IMG/VR virus record: IMGVR_UViG_3300030109_003848 | Coordinates: 1 to 29,477 of that record | DNA length: 29,477 nt | DNA from: a virus | Direction: 5' to 3' (one strand) | In this document: positions 22,635-28,430 of the stretch, one piece after another | How the letters are laid out: every line of letters starts with the position of its first letter | Position numbering within the stretch: the first letter of the stretch is position 1 | Position numbers and translations under genes: made by a program | Notes under the pieces: model-generated | Seen by the model: the letters and a program-made list of their open reading frames with translations, nothing else | The model's database searches: none | Told to the model about the DNA's origin: nothing

Positions 22635-23145
22635 CGGAAATATAGGAACTATGAGTGCCAGACGCCGTGTCATCGCTGCTGGTGCTGCGGGCAGTAGATA
22701 TGCTCGAATCGTTTCAGAATCGTCTTCTTCGTATACAGGGATATATGAAATAGAGCTTTACACCGGAGCAAATCAAACTGGAACTATATATCCAGATGCA
22801 GTTGGGAACATGACATCAAATACTGCCCCTTCCCCTCTTGTTGCTTCTAGTCCACAGGAATTTAGCGTTTATTTAGCTTATAGAACATTTGATAATTCCG
22901 GATCTTCTTTTTGGTGGAATATTGCGTCTAGTTATAGTCTGGGTTGGTATATCCAGTTAGATACTGGTCAAACAAGTGACCCGATTCTTTCTGCAAAAGT
23001 TACTGTAAACCCCAGCCTTACTGCAAGCACAGATCAAACAATATTTTTAAGGACTTCGACTACTGGCGCTTTTTCTGGTGAAGAAATTACACGTGGCTCA
23101 GTTGTTATTAATTCGACTGATTCTACCCCTTACAATATTGGGTGA
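22621..23145 (+). CDS. Receptor-binding candidate with galactose-binding-like fold
   Basis: 174 aa. After a short Gly/Ala/Arg N-terminus (MLGGVGNIGTMSARRRVIAA) comes GSRYARIVSESSSSYTGIYE with EIELYTG, later AYRTFDNSGSSFWWNIASSY and GWYIQLDTGQ. The order 'RyxRI ... I-x-EIEL ... AF/TFDn...xxW ... yIqlDxG' is the discoidin (F5/8 type C)-like beta sandwich used for sugar binding. Its place at the end of the fibre region supports a host-binding role. The lack of an upstream overlap and flanking direct repeats suggest a mobile cassette. AT-richer than its left neighbours. Confidence 0.68.
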   Translation: MLGGVGNIGTMSARRRVIAAGAAGSRYARIVSESSSSYTGIYEIELYTGANQTGTIYPDAVGNMTSNTAPSPLVASSPQEFSVYLAYRTFDNSGSSFWWNIASSYSLGWYIQLDTGQTSDPILSAKVTVNPSLTASTDQTIFLRTSTTGAFSGEEITRGSVVINSTDSTPYNIG

Positions 23146-23150
23146 TAATT

Positions 23151-23378
23151 ATGCAAATTGAAAAATTTATAATAGCTATCCACGATATGGAAAATCTTCA
23201 TTTAAAAACTTATTCAAATGAAACAGAAATGCAAGAATTTCGTAATGAATTTGCTGCAAACATTAACGCTGCAATATCTCATGCCAAAGAGGGTAACTCT
23301 AATTTTGATAGCTTGTCTGAAACAGATCAGATTGATGCTGCAACTCAGAGTTATAAAACATTGCAGGGTATAGAGTGA
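23151..23378 (+). CDS. Hypothetical small protein, 75 aa
   Basis: Helical, acidic: MQIEKFIIAIHDMENLHLKT at the N-terminus, then EFRNEFAANINAAISHAKEG and DQIDAATQSYKTLQG. ATG 23151 is taken as start; an in-frame GTG at 23142 is possible. AT-rich like the preceding gene, with which it forms the unit between the two 15-base repeats. It may assist the receptor-binding protein (for example as a chaperone), but this is only position-based. Its stop overlaps the ATG of the MLGGVR remnant (TGATG). Confidence 0.65.
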   Translation: MQIEKFIIAIHDMENLHLKTYSNETEMQEFRNEFAANINAAISHAKEGNSNFDSLSETDQIDAATQSYKTLQGIE

Positions 23379-23391
23379 TGCTTGGTGGTGT
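23377..23391 (+). repeat. Direct repeat GATGCTTGGTGGTGT, right copy
   Basis: Second exact copy of the 15-base sequence at 22620-22634. Here it begins a six-codon frame instead of a full gene, which suggests a recombination or duplication junction. Confidence 0.8.
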
Positions 23392-23398
23392 GAGATGA
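23378..23398 (+). pseudogene. Six-codon remnant MLGGVR of a fibre gene start
   Basis: ATG at 23378 opens a frame of six codons (MLGGVR) closed by TGA 23396-23398. The first five residues and 15 bases repeat the start of the 22621 gene. It links the previous gene (TGATG) to the next (ATGA), so it may still be translated as a coupling bridge. Interpreted as the leftover of an exchanged or deleted gene, not as a functional protein. Confidence 0.45.
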
Positions 23399-23565
23399 GC
23401 AAGCCAACCGTTACATCAGTCAAGTCCGAGCTAGACACACATGAAGCAGTTTGCGCTGAACGCTGGAAAGAAACCATTCTGCGTATTAAGCGCATTGAAC
23501 ACATTATGATCGGCACTGCTGGCACAACAATCCTGCTGCTTATCGGGATTATTGTTAATGGATGA
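23395..23565 (+). CDS. Small single-helix membrane protein, XhlA-like
   Basis: 56 aa. Soluble part TSVKSELDTHEAVCAERWKE then an amphipathic ILRIKRIEHIM and one membrane helix (GTAGTTILLLIGIIV, about 40-54). The layout 'ELxxHExxCxxRxxxi...TM' is that of small hemolysin XhlA-type or holin-accessory proteins encoded before holin and lysozyme genes in phages. Likely located in the inner membrane with the N-terminus in the cytoplasm. Overlaps the remnant frame before it and the next gene after it by 4 bases. Confidence 0.7.
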   Translation: MSKPTVTSVKSELDTHEAVCAERWKETILRIKRIEHIMIGTAGTTILLLIGIIVNG

Positions 23566-23750
23566 TCCATGTGTTCTTACTGTTTGTATATGTAGGTGTC
23601 GGTGAGGATAAGCGGCTCACTAGCAATGATATGTATTTTCGCAGTGTTGATGACTGCGTGTACTATGCTCAAAGACTGCACAAACAAGGCAACAACATCA
23701 CTGCTTATTGTTTGCCAAAGCTGGTAGACGACAAGGTAAGGGTCTACTGA
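23562..23750 (+). CDS. Small conserved phage protein, 62 aa
   Basis: Hydrophobic N-terminus IHVFLLFVYVGVG followed by SNDMYFRSVDDCVYYAQRLH and ITAYCLPKLVDDKVRVY. The 'LxSNDMYFRxxDDCxYFAxxL' motif is recurrent in marine phages in the lysis region. Two cysteines and a signal-like N-terminus suggest an exported or membrane-linked protein. Function unknown. ATGA and TGATG junctions. Confidence 0.7.
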   Translation: MIHVFLLFVYVGVGEDKRLTSNDMYFRSVDDCVYYAQRLHKQGNNITAYCLPKLVDDKVRVY

Positions 23751-24181
23751 TGCTTGCGGAACTTGCAGCAGCCAATGCGGCATTTGCCGTTATAAAACAA
23801 TGCGTTAGCAACGGCAAGGAGATAGCTGCTGCTGGCAACGCAATTGCTGAATTTGTTGGAGCAAAAGAAAAGTTACAAGCTCGGGCTGCAAAAAAAGGTA
23901 ATGGCTCTGACTTAGAAGAATTTATGGCTCTCGAACAAATACGAGCGCGTGAAGAAGAGTTAAAGCAAATGATGATTATACTTGGCAGACCGGGACTGTG
24001 GCATGATTGGCAGCGTTTCCAAGCAAAGGCTAGAGTAGCAAGGCGAGAGGCAGAAGAAGAACGCATCAAAAAACGTAAACATCACTTTGAGGTGGCTGTG
24101 ATTACATTTTTCTTGATTGTGGTTGCTTGTATTCTAGCTTCTATAATTCTGTTGGTTTTGCATCATCAAGGGAGGCTGTGA
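23750..24181 (+). CDS. Membrane-anchored protein of the lysis region, 143 aa
   Basis: N-terminal Ala-rich helix (AELAAANAAFAVIKQCVSNG), a coiled-coil charged middle (KEKLQARAAKKG to EEFMALEQIRAREEELKQMM), GLWHDWQRFQAKARVARREA, and one strong C-terminal membrane helix (VAVITFFLIVVACILASIIL, about 116-135). The in-frame upstream ATG at 23708 is rejected since the start at 23750 makes a TGATG junction. Similar proteins occur in marine phages close to holins; a spanin-like or holin-regulating role is possible, not shown. Confidence 0.7.
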   Translation: MLAELAAANAAFAVIKQCVSNGKEIAAAGNAIAEFVGAKEKLQARAAKKGNGSDLEEFMALEQIRAREEELKQMMIILGRPGLWHDWQRFQAKARVARREAEEERIKKRKHHFEVAVITFFLIVVACILASIILLVLHHQGRL

Positions 24182-24387
24182 TGGATGTTACTATGGAGCG
24201 GTTTTTGGCATGGAAGATACTGCCAAGAGCAATGATGTTTGTAATGACCTTCATGTATATACGTGTCATTGAGTGGTTCATTTCTTTGCCTGTTGAATCG
24301 ATGAGTTCACAGGCTACAGCTTTAACAGCTACGGTTACTGGCGCAATGACGGGCGCGTTTGCAGTTTGGTTAGGGAGTGAAAAATGA
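24181..24387 (+). CDS. Small membrane protein, 68 aa
   Basis: Two probable membrane helices: AMMFVMTFMYIRVIEWFISL (about 17-36) and TALTATVTGAMTGAFAVWLG (about 46-65). Small two-helix proteins directly before a three-helix holin often act as a second holin or antiholin. It overlaps the previous stop by one base (TGATG) and the holin start by four (ATGA). No named family recognised. Confidence 0.7.
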   Translation: MDVTMERFLAWKILPRAMMFVMTFMYIRVIEWFISLPVESMSSQATALTATVTGAMTGAFAVWLGSEK

Positions 24388-24776
24388 TTGCACAGGTTTT
24401 AGGATTGGCTGGCCCAATTCTTGATAAATTTATTGAGGATAAGGATGCAAAAAATCAGATTGCTGCACAGCTTGAACAGCAACTTGTAGGTCTTCAAGCA
24501 GCACAGGCGCAAGCAAACATCGAGCAAAGCAAACATCCTAGTTTGTTTGTTGCTGGTGCACGACCGGCAATCATGTGGATATGTGCTTTGGGTTTGATGA
24601 CAAATTTTTTTATTATGCCGATAGCTGAGTGGGTTGTGAGTGTTTGGTTTCCCGGCAGATGGTTGCCGTCTTTGCAGACTGAAGAGTTGATGACTTTGAC
24701 GCTTGCATTATTGGGACTTGGTGGCATGAGGTCATGGGAAAAGTCCAAAGGTGTGGCAAGGGAGAGCATGAAGTGA
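24384..24776 (+). CDS. Holin, GTA three-transmembrane type
   Basis: 130 aa. Amphipathic N-terminus (VLGLAGPILDKFIEDKDAKN), charged helix (LEQQLVGLQAAQAQANIEQS), then KHPSLFVAGARPAIMWICAL, which is the hallmark 'S-x-FxAgxRPxixWxca' of the 3TM holin family named after gene transfer agents of alphaproteobacteria. Membrane segments follow at about 62-82 and 104-118. It makes holes that let the lysozyme reach the wall. Its end overlaps the lysozyme start (GTGA). Confidence 0.82.
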   Translation: MIAQVLGLAGPILDKFIEDKDAKNQIAAQLEQQLVGLQAAQAQANIEQSKHPSLFVAGARPAIMWICALGLMTNFFIMPIAEWVVSVWFPGRWLPSLQTEELMTLTLALLGLGGMRSWEKSKGVARESMK

Positions 24777-25225
24777 ACATCGATAAGCTACGTCAGGATT
24801 TAGAGATTGACGAGGGCATCAAGCATGAGGTGTATCTAGATCACCTAAATCTCAAAACCGTCGGAATCGGCCACCTGTGCCGTGAGGACGAGCCTGAGTA
24901 TGAGATGGAGGTTGGTACGTCTGTGTCTGATGAGCGCGTTCAGCAGTTGTTTGAGCGCGATCTAGACATGGTTCGTCTTGACTGCCTCAAACTGTATCCA
25001 GATTTCGATACACTGCCGGAGGACGCAAAGCAAATCATCGCAAATATGATGTTTAATCTTGGCTTGCCTCGATTATCCAAGTTCAAACTGATGAAAACTG
25101 CTGTTGATGCTGGTGATTGGGAAGAAGCAGCCAACCAGATGGAATCATCGAGGTGGCATAGCCAAGTTCCTAACCGTGCGAAGCGGCTTTGTGATCGCAT
25201 GCGGCTTCTTGCCGTTCCTGTCTGA
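24773..25225 (+). CDS. Endolysin, T4-type lysozyme (GH24)
   Basis: 150 aa. Muramidase with the exact T4 lysozyme catalytic layout: Glu14 (in DEG), Asp23 (YLDH) and Thr29 (KTVGIGHL), with the same 9- and 6-residue spacing as T4 Glu11, Asp20, Thr26. IIANMMFNLGLPRLSKF is the second family signature. The likely start is GTG 24773, overlapping the holin stop; the open frame upstream (24734) belongs to the holin region. No signal peptide, so release depends on the holin. The 3' end overlaps the convergent minus-strand gene by 56 bases. Confidence 0.93.
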   Translation: MNIDKLRQDLEIDEGIKHEVYLDHLNLKTVGIGHLCREDEPEYEMEVGTSVSDERVQQLFERDLDMVRLDCLKLYPDFDTLPEDAKQIIANMMFNLGLPRLSKFKLMKTAVDAGDWEEAANQMESSRWHSQVPNRAKRLCDRMRLLAVPV

Positions 25226-25367
25226 GCATCTCAAGTCCAGCTTTCTGGCATCTGTACGCTAGTTCGAGCATTTGGTCGCTCTCCATTTCAACTATGGTTA
25301 AATTTCCATCGATAGAAACGGCAACGCCGTCGTTTCTTGGGATAATTAATGCCTTCAGTTTTGGCAT
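25170..25367 (-). CDS. Hypothetical small protein, 65 aa
   Basis: Begins PKLKALIIPRNDGVAVSIDG, then a helix MESDQMLELAYRCQKAGLEM and a charged tail. AGGTGG lies seven bases before the ATG at 25367. It is the last gene of the minus-strand early block and runs 56 bases into the lysozyme gene from the other side. Short proteins of this type are frequent at the end of recombination operons, but no function is known. Confidence 0.65.
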   Translation of the reverse strand: MPKLKALIIPRNDGVAVSIDGNLTIVEMESDQMLELAYRCQKAGLEMLRQERQEAACDHKAASHG

Positions 25368-25455
25368 GGGTGTTCCACCTATTTAATCGAATGCCTGATT
25401 ACGGAGCCAAATTTTACCCTAGCATGCAGACTATGAGAATTTTGAGGGGCCTGAC

Positions 25456-25587
25456 ATGATAGACATAGGTGGCCTTGTATATAGACGAGGGCAAACCCAT
25501 TGCCCCCCGCCTTTCTTCGGAAAGGAGTGGCTCCCACCTCACGTGTCTCTAAAAGGGTATGTCATCGACCTCTTCTTTCTTTTCTGA
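25456..25587 (+). CDS. Possible small ORF, 43 aa, after the lysis genes
   Basis: ATG 25456 has a good site (GAGGGG, six bases) and opens MIDIGGLVYRRGQTHCPPPF; the frame closes at 25585-25587, antisense to the end of the SSB gene. It could be the last gene of the late transcript. No family recognised; the second half is probably only open because of the antisense SSB tail. Confidence 0.22.
   Translation: MIDIGGLVYRRGQTHCPPPFFGKEWLPPHVSLKGYVIDLFFLF
25489..25525 (+). terminator. Tandem hairpins between convergent operons
   Basis: Hairpin 1 pairs 25489-25494 with 25500-25505 (GGGCAA/TTGCCC). Hairpin 2 pairs 25510-25515 (CCTTTC) with 25520-25525 around a TTCG loop closed by C-G, the extra-stable cUUCGg tetraloop only when the + strand is transcribed. 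No T-tract follows. They are the best candidates for the 3' end of late mRNA in the 181-base gap 25368-25548, which otherwise holds nothing clear. Confidence 0.35.
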
Positions 25588-25983
25588 GGTGTCGATAGCA
25601 ACAAGCTCTGCTGCTGTGACTGACTTCATACCCTGCTTTTCTGATGTCTCATCATCATCAACCATAATGCTGAGATTTAAAAAACGCTTTTTATCTGCAG
25701 TCTCTTCAGCATAAGCAAAGATTTTGCCTGTGCCGCATGGTCCTGAGTATGCGTATTTTTTCTCTTCGTCTGCTGGGAACAACACGCCAAGCTGTACGAA
25801 CACCTCAAGACGAGGGTCGCCATTGGCTGTTTCATTCCGCAGCACAACGATGCGAGGATCATACTCATCGTCTGGTTTGCGTTTCCATTCTTGGATATTG
25901 ATCCGTCCGCTGAGTATGAGCTTGCCGGTTTTGTCATCGAGTTCGAATGCCGAACCTTTGTTTGGTTTACGTTCATAAGCCAT
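25549..25983 (-). CDS. Single-stranded DNA-binding protein-like
   Basis: 144 aa. Beta-rich N-terminal part (GKLILSGRINIQEWKRKPDD, then RLEVFVQLGVLFPADEEKKY) and an acidic C-terminal tail that ends KKEEVDDIPF. The DDIPF tip is the conserved protein-interaction tail of bacterial SSB, which recruits nucleases and recombinases. The core does not match cellular SSB by eye, so it is a diverged or analogous phage SSB. It follows the annealing protein (TAATG overlap), the usual partner. AGGAGG lies about ten bases before the ATG. Confidence 0.75.
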   Translation of the reverse strand: MAYERKPNKGSAFELDDKTGKLILSGRINIQEWKRKPDDEYDPRIVVLRNETANGDPRLEVFVQLGVLFPADEEKKYAYSGPCGTGKIFAYAEETADKKRFLNLSIMVDDDETSEKQGMKSVTAAELVAIDTSEKKEEVDDIPF

Positions 25984-26456
25984 TAGTACAATGCCTCCTT
26001 CTTTTTCTTCTCTTGAAGTTTTGCCAACTTGCTATCGCCAGTATCACGGACGCGGCCAGCACCAGCTTCACCATCGTCATCTTCTGATGGCAGACTAAAC
26101 GCTGCCTGCAAAGAATAACGCTTGGCGTAGGTAATACCACTACCCATTTTCTGTGGGTCTTGATTGTCTTTGCTGCGAATTGGACAGATGCTGGTACGAG
26201 TCTCACCAGTGGGCGCATGCACAATTTCAGTGCGTACAATTTGTACGACTTGCTCGCCAACAGTAATCAGATCAAGCGGCTGCATGAAGAACAGCCCGAA
26301 CTGGTTTGCCTGCCGTGCAGCAGCCATCACTTCTTCCAGCGTCGAGTAGGTGCTTTTGAAGTGTGGGTTTTTGCCTTCTTTGGTTGCAGATACAGCCAGC
26401 TTTTGGAAAGCTAGCATTGCATCGTTGAAGTCTGCTGGTTTCTTTTTCTCAGTCAT
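25983..26456 (-). CDS. erf: ERF-family single-strand annealing protein
   Basis: 157 aa. The ERF signature is clear: GKNPHFKSTYSTLEEVMAAA, then QFGLFFMQPLDL, a beta segment with ETRTSICPI, and MGSGITYAKRYSLQAAFSLP followed by the DDD loop. These proteins form rings on ssDNA and anneal strands, working with a 5'-3' exonuclease, which here lies directly upstream (8-base overlap). Strong GAGGAGGT site before the ATG. They allow genome circularisation and recombination-dependent replication. C-terminus is charged (KLAKLQEKKKKEALY). Confidence 0.92.
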   Translation of the reverse strand: MTEKKKPADFNDAMLAFQKLAVSATKEGKNPHFKSTYSTLEEVMAAARQANQFGLFFMQPLDLITVGEQVVQIVRTEIVHAPTGETRTSICPIRSKDNQDPQKMGSGITYAKRYSLQAAFSLPSEDDDGEAGAGRVRDTGDSKLAKLQEKKKKEALY

Positions 26457-27234
26457 CAGATACCTCCTCAGTATGGATGATAATACGGCATGAGCCGTTC
26501 TTACTGCGCTTGATACTAACCAAGTCGCTAGTTACTTCACGCTCATCATCTCTGATCATCGAGCGTAGTTCTTTCTTAATGCTTTCGTGCTGCTTGTGAG
26601 AGAACAGCGTACTTACATAGTCATGTGCCAAGCTGACAAAATGATTATCGTTGTTGGCATTTCGAACCTTGAGTCCATCGATCTCTACCTGTGACCAATC
26701 AGTCTTAGGCATATCGTTTGTTGGCGGCACACTATCGGCTCTGACGTAATCCCAAAAGCTATGCATCATCTCAAGATATTGATCCATCAGTGCAGCGTTG
26801 CGTGAGACTGTTGCTGTCTCCCATTTGTTGCCAAAGATGACAGATAAATGTGCTGCCGGTCGATCTGACAGCCACATATAGAACTGCACTTGTCCCATGT
26901 ATCTGTCGAGTATGTCTGACATGCTGGTGAAGCTGGATGTGTGTTTTGCTTCTATGATGTTGCCATTAGAGCAAATGCCATCGAGCGTGCCCCGACATGG
27001 TATGCCGCTCCAATTTTTTTCTACGACAAGCTGTGTCTGCTCGACCATGATATCTGTCTGTATCTCGAACCAACGCATGTTGAACAGTTCAGTCTCGATG
27101 CCAAGATTGACGTTGAACATATGTGATAGATCGTCTGGTTCTTTGCGGCCGGTCTTGATCTGCCATAGATCAAACCATTTGCCATGTTCGAGGGCGTACA
27201 TATCTGATCCCCCGATAAATCCTTTCCTATCCAT
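26449..27234 (-). CDS. YqaJ-type (lambda-exonuclease-like) recombinase nuclease
   Basis: 261 aa. FIGGSDMYALEHGKWFDLWQ is the typical YqaJ N-terminus, GIETE (45-49) gives the helical Glu, and the PD-(D/E)XK core is GTLDGI (Asp85) with IIEAKHT (Glu95, Lys97). YMGQVQFYMWLSD (about 112-124) is the matching Gln-containing helix. It chews 5' strands to give 3' tails for the ERF protein. AGGAG lies six bases before the ATG. The 172-base gap upstream carries unusual RNA structure that may control it. Confidence 0.9.
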   Translation of the reverse strand: MDRKGFIGGSDMYALEHGKWFDLWQIKTGRKEPDDLSHMFNVNLGIETELFNMRWFEIQTDIMVEQTQLVVEKNWSGIPCRGTLDGICSNGNIIEAKHTSSFTSMSDILDRYMGQVQFYMWLSDRPAAHLSVIFGNKWETATVSRNAALMDQYLEMMHSFWDYVRADSVPPTNDMPKTDWSQVEIDGLKVRNANNDNHFVSLAHDYVSTLFSHKQHESIKKELRSMIRDDEREVTSDLVSIKRSKNGSCRIIIHTEEVSDD

Positions 27235-27250
27235 ATTGCACTCCTGTTGA

Positions 27251-27289
27251 TGGTGGTGGGCCGAGATGCTCTACCAAACTCGGCCCACC
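27251..27289 (-). promoter_or_regulatory. tRNA-like minihelix in the exonuclease leader
   Basis: Perfect 11-bp stem: 27279-27289 pairs with 27255-27265. On the minus strand it reads GGTGGGC CGAG, loop TTTGGTAGAGCAT, CTCG GCCCACC, then ACCA at 27254-27251. A 7-bp acceptor-like helix followed by A-CCA plus a loop matching the tRNA D-arm (GTTTGGTAGAGCATCT) makes it look derived from a tRNA. It ends about 10 bases before the exonuclease ribosome site. Confidence 0.5.
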
Positions 27290-27304
27290 TGTTTGCTCAT
27301 ACCC

Positions 27305-27384
27305 TTGCCGTTGTAAGCATGGAGAAAGATGGGGAACGGCAAAGGCTGTAACGGCTAGAGCAAGCCGCTCATCAACGCCCCATC
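27305..27384 (-). promoter_or_regulatory. H-type pseudoknot leader upstream of the exonuclease
   Basis: On the minus strand, 27384-27378 (GATGGGG) pairs with 27334-27328 (CCCCATC), and 27342-27335 (TTGCCGTT) pairs with 27312-27305. The two middle strands are directly adjacent, which gives a classical coaxial pseudoknot of 7 + 8 bp. The first loop also contains a hairpin (27352-27356/27363-27367). Candidate cis-regulator or processing site of the exo-erf-ssb genes. Not matched to a known riboswitch. Confidence 0.45.
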
Positions 27385-27391
27385 AATTCAC

Positions 27392-27435
27392 TGCATTATT
27401 GCACAGCTATCCTGCAGATGGAATGCATTTCTGCA
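27392..27435. promoter_or_regulatory. Operator-like TGCA-N4-TGCA pair (downstream cluster)
   Basis: Two copies of the half-site pair: 27392-27403 (TGCATTATTGCA) and 27424-27435 (TGCATTTCTGCA). The first lies within a 15-base sequence ACTGCATTATTGCAC that recurs with one change at 28970-28984. Located at the 3' end of the 27407 gene, ahead of the exonuclease leader. Confidence 0.4.
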
Positions 27436-28012
27436 GTGCATCCATCAAATATTTTCTGTGCAGATAACGCCATTCGATATGCCGATAGAACTCGGCAAAG
27501 CTAGGGAAAAAGGTCGATGTCTTCTTCACATCCTCGAAAGACCGTATCACAATGTCAGCCGGATACTTTGCAAGCTCAGTTGCTAGTGTGCGTGATTTGA
27601 GTGATAGCATCTTATCATCGAGGTCACGCGGCAGTGTCAGCAGGGGTAGCATCATTGCTATCTGCTTTTCACACTGCACTGTGTCCATCGGCTGCAGCGA
27701 TTGACTGACGGCTTTGATGGCCTTCGTCAACGCTGCCGCCTGCACCTTGCCTGTAATCTTAAATCCAAGCAGATCAAAGTTACTGCTGTATCTTGGGGTC
27801 AGCGATGGAATCAAGGTATGCACCAAATCGGTCACTTTGCGTGTTACCACTTGCGGATCGGGGTGAGAAAGTAGATGGGCGACTGCTTTTTTCTTTTCGC
27901 CATCCGAGAGAACGACGGACCCAGTTCCTGTAGGCTGCGTTGATGTCTGCAAACCTGTTGCCTTTACTGCGGTGGTAGTCACGGAAGAGAGCGGCTTCAT
28001 GCTCATGGTCAA
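27407..28012 (-). CDS. Replication-module protein, possible helicase loader
   Basis: 201 aa. N-terminus low in complexity (MTMSMKPLSSVTTTAVKATG), then DGEKKKAVAHLLSHPDPQVV and a conserved C-terminal part TELAKYPADIVIRSFEDVKK followed by FFPSFAEFYRHIEWRYLHRK. Proteins with this ending commonly follow lambda-O-like initiators in alphaproteobacterial phages; by analogy with lambda P it may load the host DnaB helicase, which is an inference only. GGAG seven bases before ATG 28012 supports the start, although this puts the first 77 codons inside the initiator gene in another frame. Confidence 0.68.
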   Translation of the reverse strand: MTMSMKPLSSVTTTAVKATGLQTSTQPTGTGSVVLSDGEKKKAVAHLLSHPDPQVVTRKVTDLVHTLIPSLTPRYSSNFDLLGFKITGKVQAAALTKAIKAVSQSLQPMDTVQCEKQIAMMLPLLTLPRDLDDKMLSLKSRTLATELAKYPADIVIRSFEDVKKTSTFFPSFAEFYRHIEWRYLHRKYLMDALQKCIPSAG

Positions 28013-28430
28013 TCTCCACTGATGCTTTGCTGTTGATAGATGTCACCAATTCATCTGAAGGAAGCCAACCATCCGGCACTCCCTTCTTAGAGTTATTGGT
28101 TATTGGTAGCTTTGTGTCGCACTGTGAGACAGGTGGTGTCTCACTCTGAGACACAGGTGTCTCACTCTGAGACAGCTTATCTCTTCGCATGGTATGAGCA
28201 ATGTAGTACGTTTTGCCTTGATCAAGTCGAGTGATAAAACCCTCCTCTTCAAGTTTGTTCAGCTTTCTTGCGACTGTTGCGCGGCTCATGCCTGTTCTAT
28301 GAGATAACGTGAACGTACTAGGCCAACACAAGGCTTTGTCGTTAGCATAATCACACAATGTCACAAGCAGCCACTTGGCGAGCGGATCATCGATGTCCGC
28401 TCTCATTGCATCTGCTATGTGATGAAACAT
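27780..28430 (-). CDS. Lambda-O-like replication initiator (winged helix)
   Basis: 216 aa. Residues about 1-70 form an HTH_36-type winged helix: DPLAKWLLVTLCDYANDKAL, CWPSTFTLSHRTGMSRATVA, RKLNKLEEEGFI. A flexible linker with SQSET repeats (about residues 92-106) follows, then a C-terminal block FRDYHRSKGNRFADINAAYR with NWVRRS that is typical of phage replication proteins. The linker DNA carries iterons, as in lambda O, so the protein probably binds the origin in its own gene. ATG 28430 is preferred to GTG 28439: it makes a TGATG junction and has GGTGG five bases upstream. Confidence 0.85.
   Translation of the reverse strand: MFHHIADAMRADIDDPLAKWLLVTLCDYANDKALCWPSTFTLSHRTGMSRATVARKLNKLEEEGFITRLDQGKTYYIAHTMRRDKLSQSETPVSQSETPPVSQCDTKLPITNNSKKGVPDGWLPSDELVTSINSKASVEIDHEHEAALFRDYHRSKGNRFADINAAYRNWVRRSLGWRKEKSSRPSTFSPRSASGNTQSDRFGAYLDSIADPKIQQ
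28081..28174. other. Predicted replication origin inside the initiator gene
   Basis: Three 17-base iterons (28115-28174) lie next to an AT-rich segment 28081-28114 with a repeated TTATTGG. In the direction of the gene the order is iterons then AT-rich DNA, the same as in lambda ori. No DnaA box was searched for systematically. Confidence 0.6.
28115..28174. repeat. Three 17-bp iterons
   Basis: Copies at 28115-28131 (TGTCGCACTGTGAGACA), 28137-28153 and 28158-28174 (both TGTCTCACTCTGAGACA). The first differs at two positions. Each identical copy is an inverted repeat TGTCTC-N5-GAGACA. Start-to-start spacing is 22 and 21 bases, two helical turns, so all face the same side of the DNA. Confidence 0.8.

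Noticed and set aside
23708-23749. Upstream start of the 23750 gene
   Set aside because: It would overlap the preceding gene by 43 bases; the TGATG junction at 23750 is the better start.
25355-25420. Terminator formed by TTTGGC and GCCAAATTTT
   Set aside because: The loop would be about 50 bases and the stem only six; not convincing.
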